Positions 61,241-64,000 of a stretch of DNA of 64,000 nucleotides are shown here, piece after piece (the stretch's first letter is position 1; every line of letters starts with the position of its first letter). The stretch spans positions 1,320,501 through 1,384,500 of the forward strand of contig JAQFVV010000030.1 of assembly GCA_028023455.1 (NCBI GenBank), read 5' to 3'. The DNA is from Epiperipatus broadwayi (taxonomy: Eukaryota; Onychophora; Udeonychophora; Euonychophora; Peripatidae). Under the pieces are notes generated by a model, which was given only the letters and a program-made list of their open reading frames with translations, was not told where the DNA came from and made no database searches. Both the position numbers and the translations under genes were made by a program.

Positions 61241-62089
61241 ATAATTACTACCAAGAATCTAATTTTGTTTTCTTTTCCCCACCCTTTTATCTCTCGAATT
61301 TTTCTCCCTTTTAATTAAATACTTTTAACATTTTTTTTTTTTTTTTTTAATAAATTATATTCAATTTTATTTGTTTATTTCAAAATAAAAGTTCAAAATT
61401 TTTACCCTTTCCATTAAATCAAAACCATTTGTTAATTAATTCTTTTTTTCATTTTACAAACTATTTAACTTCAAAAATATTTATGACAAATTATAAATAT
61501 GTGAGCTTATATATATATGAGCTGACTTAAAATATCAGCTCAATATGTTAAGTAAAATGTTTATTCATTAATTAAACAGTTATTTCAATTGAAGCTTTAT
61601 TTTTTAATCAATTTTTATATATATTGAATTTAAAATAATAAATTATTATTTTTTATATGAACTCGCTATAATTGCATATTTTTGATTTACAGGCAATTTG
61701 GAAAACCAATAATTCTTGCCAACTAATGTGAAGATGTAATGAATAAATTGACTTTTTAACAATTCAACTTTTATTTGAAGAAAAAATTCAATGTGTTCTA
61801 AAAACATTTCTATATTGAATCAGTGATATAATCTTATGTTTTTAAAAAAATCACAAATGTTTTGATTTTGGTGGTCATACAGAATTGTAAATATATATTC
61901 ATATATCTTACAGATAAAGTAAATTTCATAAAAGAATGAATTATGAACATGATACTATCTAACATCATTATATAACATCAATTGACTGATGTAACCTTGC
62001 CAGAATATCAAAATAATAGTCACATTTTGATTTTTTTTTTTCAGTTTTTTAAAAAAAAAAATCCCCTTTTTTTTTAGCTTTTAGAAATA
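61241..62089. other. A+T-rich intergenic DNA
   Basis: Long T runs (for example near 61331) and no supported feature. Confidence 0.55.
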
Positions 62090-62275
62090 CAGATTAAAAA
62101 TATATCAATTATTCTGATAACAACTTTTTTAAACTCAGCTAAAGTAAATGCAATCTGATATTAGTGGCTTCCAATATACTCTATCTGTTCCTTTGTAAAT
62201 GAAAATGAACTTTTAGCATAGAATCACACCTTTTTTTCCTTTTAGAAATTACTTTTAAAAAAGTTGGGAGTTCTA
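62090..62275 (+). repeat. Diverged copy of the ~193-bp repeat
   Basis: GGCTTCCAATATACTCTAT, then a long A/T segment with AACTTTTAGCATAGAATCA, matches the repeats at 63105-63480 in order. The R-element pair appears to have inserted between repeat copies. Confidence 0.4.
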
Positions 62276-62382
62276 CAAATTTAAAATAGTAGCAAATTTT
62301 TCCATACAATACTGCCATCTAGTGCAAGCTATAATAGCCAATAGTGTGTTTTAATTCCTATCCAATACTTTCTTGTCTAATA

Positions 62383-62424
62383 TTCCTAGACTAGTTTCTA
62401 GCATATGGTTTTCATCAGTGAGGA
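62383..62424 (-). ncRNA. Degenerate R-element hammerhead
   Basis: TCCTCA, CTGATGA, GAAA and CTAGTC are intact, but stem II (AACC...GCTA) no longer pairs and stem I has a mismatch (TAGGAA). Confidence 0.5.
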
Positions 62425-62892
62425 GCCTTGGCTTTGGGAACAGTGCACAAATCTTTGGATTTAATACATCCTGCCGCAAAATCTTTTACCTTTTTGGTTA
62501 AATATAAAGCTATCAGCAAACAGTGAAAACAATAATGTTTTCAATCCTAGATAATTTGCTTGGGTAATCATATATGATCTGAATACAGTTCAGTATCAAT
62601 ATACTTTGATATCTGATTTTTTAACGACTTAAAAAAAAGATGATCATGTGATGTTTTGATGGTTAATATCAATCCTAGTCAAATGATAATGATGACTATA
62701 GTTATTAAAAACTAAAAATATCAAAATAGATACTGAACTGGGTTTAGATCTGTATAATTATATAAGCAAATTATCTAGGATTGAAAACATCATCACATAG
62801 CGCTGATAGCTTTATAGCTAACTAAAAAAGTAAAAAGTGGGTGCTGGAGAGATGCACTAGATCCAAAGATCCAGATGCACTACTCCCAATCC

Positions 62893-62937
62893 AAGGCACT
62901 GATGAAAGCCATAAACTAAAAACTAGTTGGGAACATT
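62893..62937 (+). ncRNA. Degenerate R-element hammerhead
   Basis: CTGATGA (62899-62905) is intact, but GAAA has become AAAA and the cleavage triplet is GTT. Confidence 0.45.
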
Positions 62938-63104
62938 AGATAAAAAGGCACTAAATAAGGATTAAAATGGGCAACCTAACATCTACTGATTACTACAGTG
63001 GAACTATTATACGGAAGAATTTGCTACTGTTTTAACAGTTTATGTAGTAAGCGTAAGAAAAGGGTGGACATGTGATGTTTTAATTTTCAAATTTAAAGGC
63101 AAGT

Positions 63105-63480
63105 TTAACTTCCTTATAAAAATATGTTATGGATATCATCTTTTTCTTTTAATCTTGAAAGTAATGTAGTATTTAAGATTAAAAGCTGCCAATGTATTCT
63201 ATGTATTTCATTTGTTATTGAAAATAAATTTTTAGTATAAAATCAAATATTTTGCTTTTATATTGCTGCAGATAGTTTAAGAATGTTTAATTTCTTTATA
63301 AAAATATATTACTGACATAAAAGTGAATTCCTTTATTTTTAATCCTGGATTGCAATAATAACGATCTAGCATTAAAAATGGCCACTGCATTTTTTTTTTT
63401 GTTTCTTCTTCTAATAAAAATAAATTTTTATCATAAAATTGAAAGATTTTTGTATTACATATCATGTACAGTTGAGAATC
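63105..63480 (+). repeat. Two diverged tandem copies of a ~193-bp repeat
   Basis: TATAAAAATATGTTA...GCTGCCAATGTATTC...TTTTTAGTATAAAATC near 63117-63245 aligns with TATAAAAATATATTA...TGGCCACTGCATT...TTTTTATCATAAAATT near 63298-63441, about 193 bases apart. Similarity is only moderate. Confidence 0.45.
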
Positions 63481-63542
63481 AATATGCATTACATATAGCA
63501 TTCAGATTTTAAACTCATTTTTTTCTTTTTTCATGTGTCAAA

Positions 63543-63605
63543 GCATCGGCCGGGAAGCGAACCCGCAAACCCGGGACAACTTGCTGACCACTTGACCACC
63601 AATGC
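63543..63605 (-). repeat. tRNA-Gly-like retroposon, shortened anticodon arm
   Basis: On the minus strand acceptor GCATTGG/CCGATGC pairs, the D region is TGGTCAAGTGGTCAGC, and the B box GGGTTCGCTTCCCGG is strong. The anticodon arm is about eight bases short and does not fold, so this is not a working tRNA. The 3' flank GCTTTGACACAT and a following A-rich tail match the tRNA-Gly(UCC)-like copy at 22919-22989. Confidence 0.65.
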
Positions 63606-64000
63606 TTGACAACTCATTTTTTAATAATTCAATTATAGCATTAACATAAAAAAATATATGTAATAAATAAACTGATGAATGAATAAAATAACTTTAATTT
63701 GCATATTGGATTACAACTTAATTATAAATAATATAAAAGTATATGTTGTCAAAAATTTATAACTTATGTATCTATGAAATGATGCAAAATACACTAATAA
63801 ACCAAAAAGAAAATATTTTATTTGTATAAACATTAATAAGTAATTCTTCGAAATATATTTAAAAAAATAAAGTTTTTTTTTTACTTTTTCTTACAGTTAC
63901 CAACGGAAAAGAACCATTTTAAATACAAACTTCCACTTCACAAAAGCACATGAATTATACGTTATTTTAAATATGATTTATTTATACTTATGTTTAAACT
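63606..64000. other. A+T-rich intergenic DNA
   Basis: No supported feature. Confidence 0.55.

Larger units (their letters stand above)
62276..63097. mobile_element. Old head-to-head R-element pair with 10-bp direct repeats
   Basis: CAAATTTAAA at 62276-62285 and 63088-63097 flanks the pair. The left arm (62286 to about 62630, minus) and right arm (about 62640-63087, plus) each match the R element at 30.8 kb with many substitutions. In the right arm CATGTGATGTTTT occurs at 62645 and 63069, giving one complete unit of 424 bp with unit junctions at both ends. Hammerhead cores lie outward-facing at 62383-62424 (minus) and about 62893-62937 (plus), both degenerate. The right arm extends further than the left. 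Confidence 0.7.

Overview
The window is very A+T-rich eukaryotic DNA (about three quarters A+T by eye) with long homopolymer runs and almost no coding sequence. It looks like an intergenic or intronic stretch of an animal genome. An arthropod is a reasonable guess from the mixture of Penelope-like elements, hAT miniature elements, tRNA-derived retroposons and a poly-C2H2 zinc-finger gene, but nothing here fixes the species.

Only one convincing host gene is present: an intron-less 647-codon reading frame on the minus strand (40658-42601) encoding a nuclear protein with 14 C2H2 zinc fingers. Everything else I can name is a mobile element or its remains.

Layout. 1-8.2 kb: A+T-rich DNA with two inverted repeats carrying hammerhead-ribozyme-like motifs (845-1107, 7130-7785), a non-LTR retrotransposon 3' end (2201-2461), an unrelated palindrome (about 4940-5225) and a hairpin insertion with 16-bp flanking repeats (8042-8217). 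8.2-24.5 kb: tRNA-like retroposons, a long fold-back element (13406-13950), two hAT-type miniature elements with 8-bp target duplications (14082-14413; 23096-23281, the latter SPIN-like) and two other TIR elements. 24.5-28.5 kb: mixed, more complex sequence with a TIR element (26217-27279) and LTR-like motifs. 30.8-31.5 kb: a hammerhead-bearing 'R' element as a head-to-head pair. 33-38.6 kb: fold-back elements, a G+C-richer island and a 64-bp tandem duplication. 40.7-43.1 kb: the zinc-finger gene with a fold-back element in its 5' flank. 48-50.5 kb: two 5'-truncated R-element insertions and a hammerhead next to a tRNA-like box. 53.2-59.9 kb: a Penelope-like element (PLE) composite. 60-61.2 kb: an LTR-retrotransposon remnant. 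62.3-63.6 kb: an old R-element pair, a tandem repeat and a tRNA-Gly-like retroposon.

The most interesting theme is a set of self-cleaving-ribozyme-like retroelements. The PLE composite contains one copy with reverse transcriptase and GIY-YIG endonuclease regions (broken only at homopolymers) and one copy that has lost the reverse transcriptase by an in-frame deletion but keeps an open N-terminal/GIY-YIG frame. They lie head to head and share one 12-bp target duplication. A separate ~424-454-bp non-coding family (here 'R') carries a hammerhead with a palindromic stem III, shows unit-to-unit (tandem or circular) junctions and 10-15-bp target duplications, and also occurs as head-to-head pairs. 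In all five head-to-head loci the ribozymes point outward. I infer that PLE-type machinery mobilises both kinds of element.
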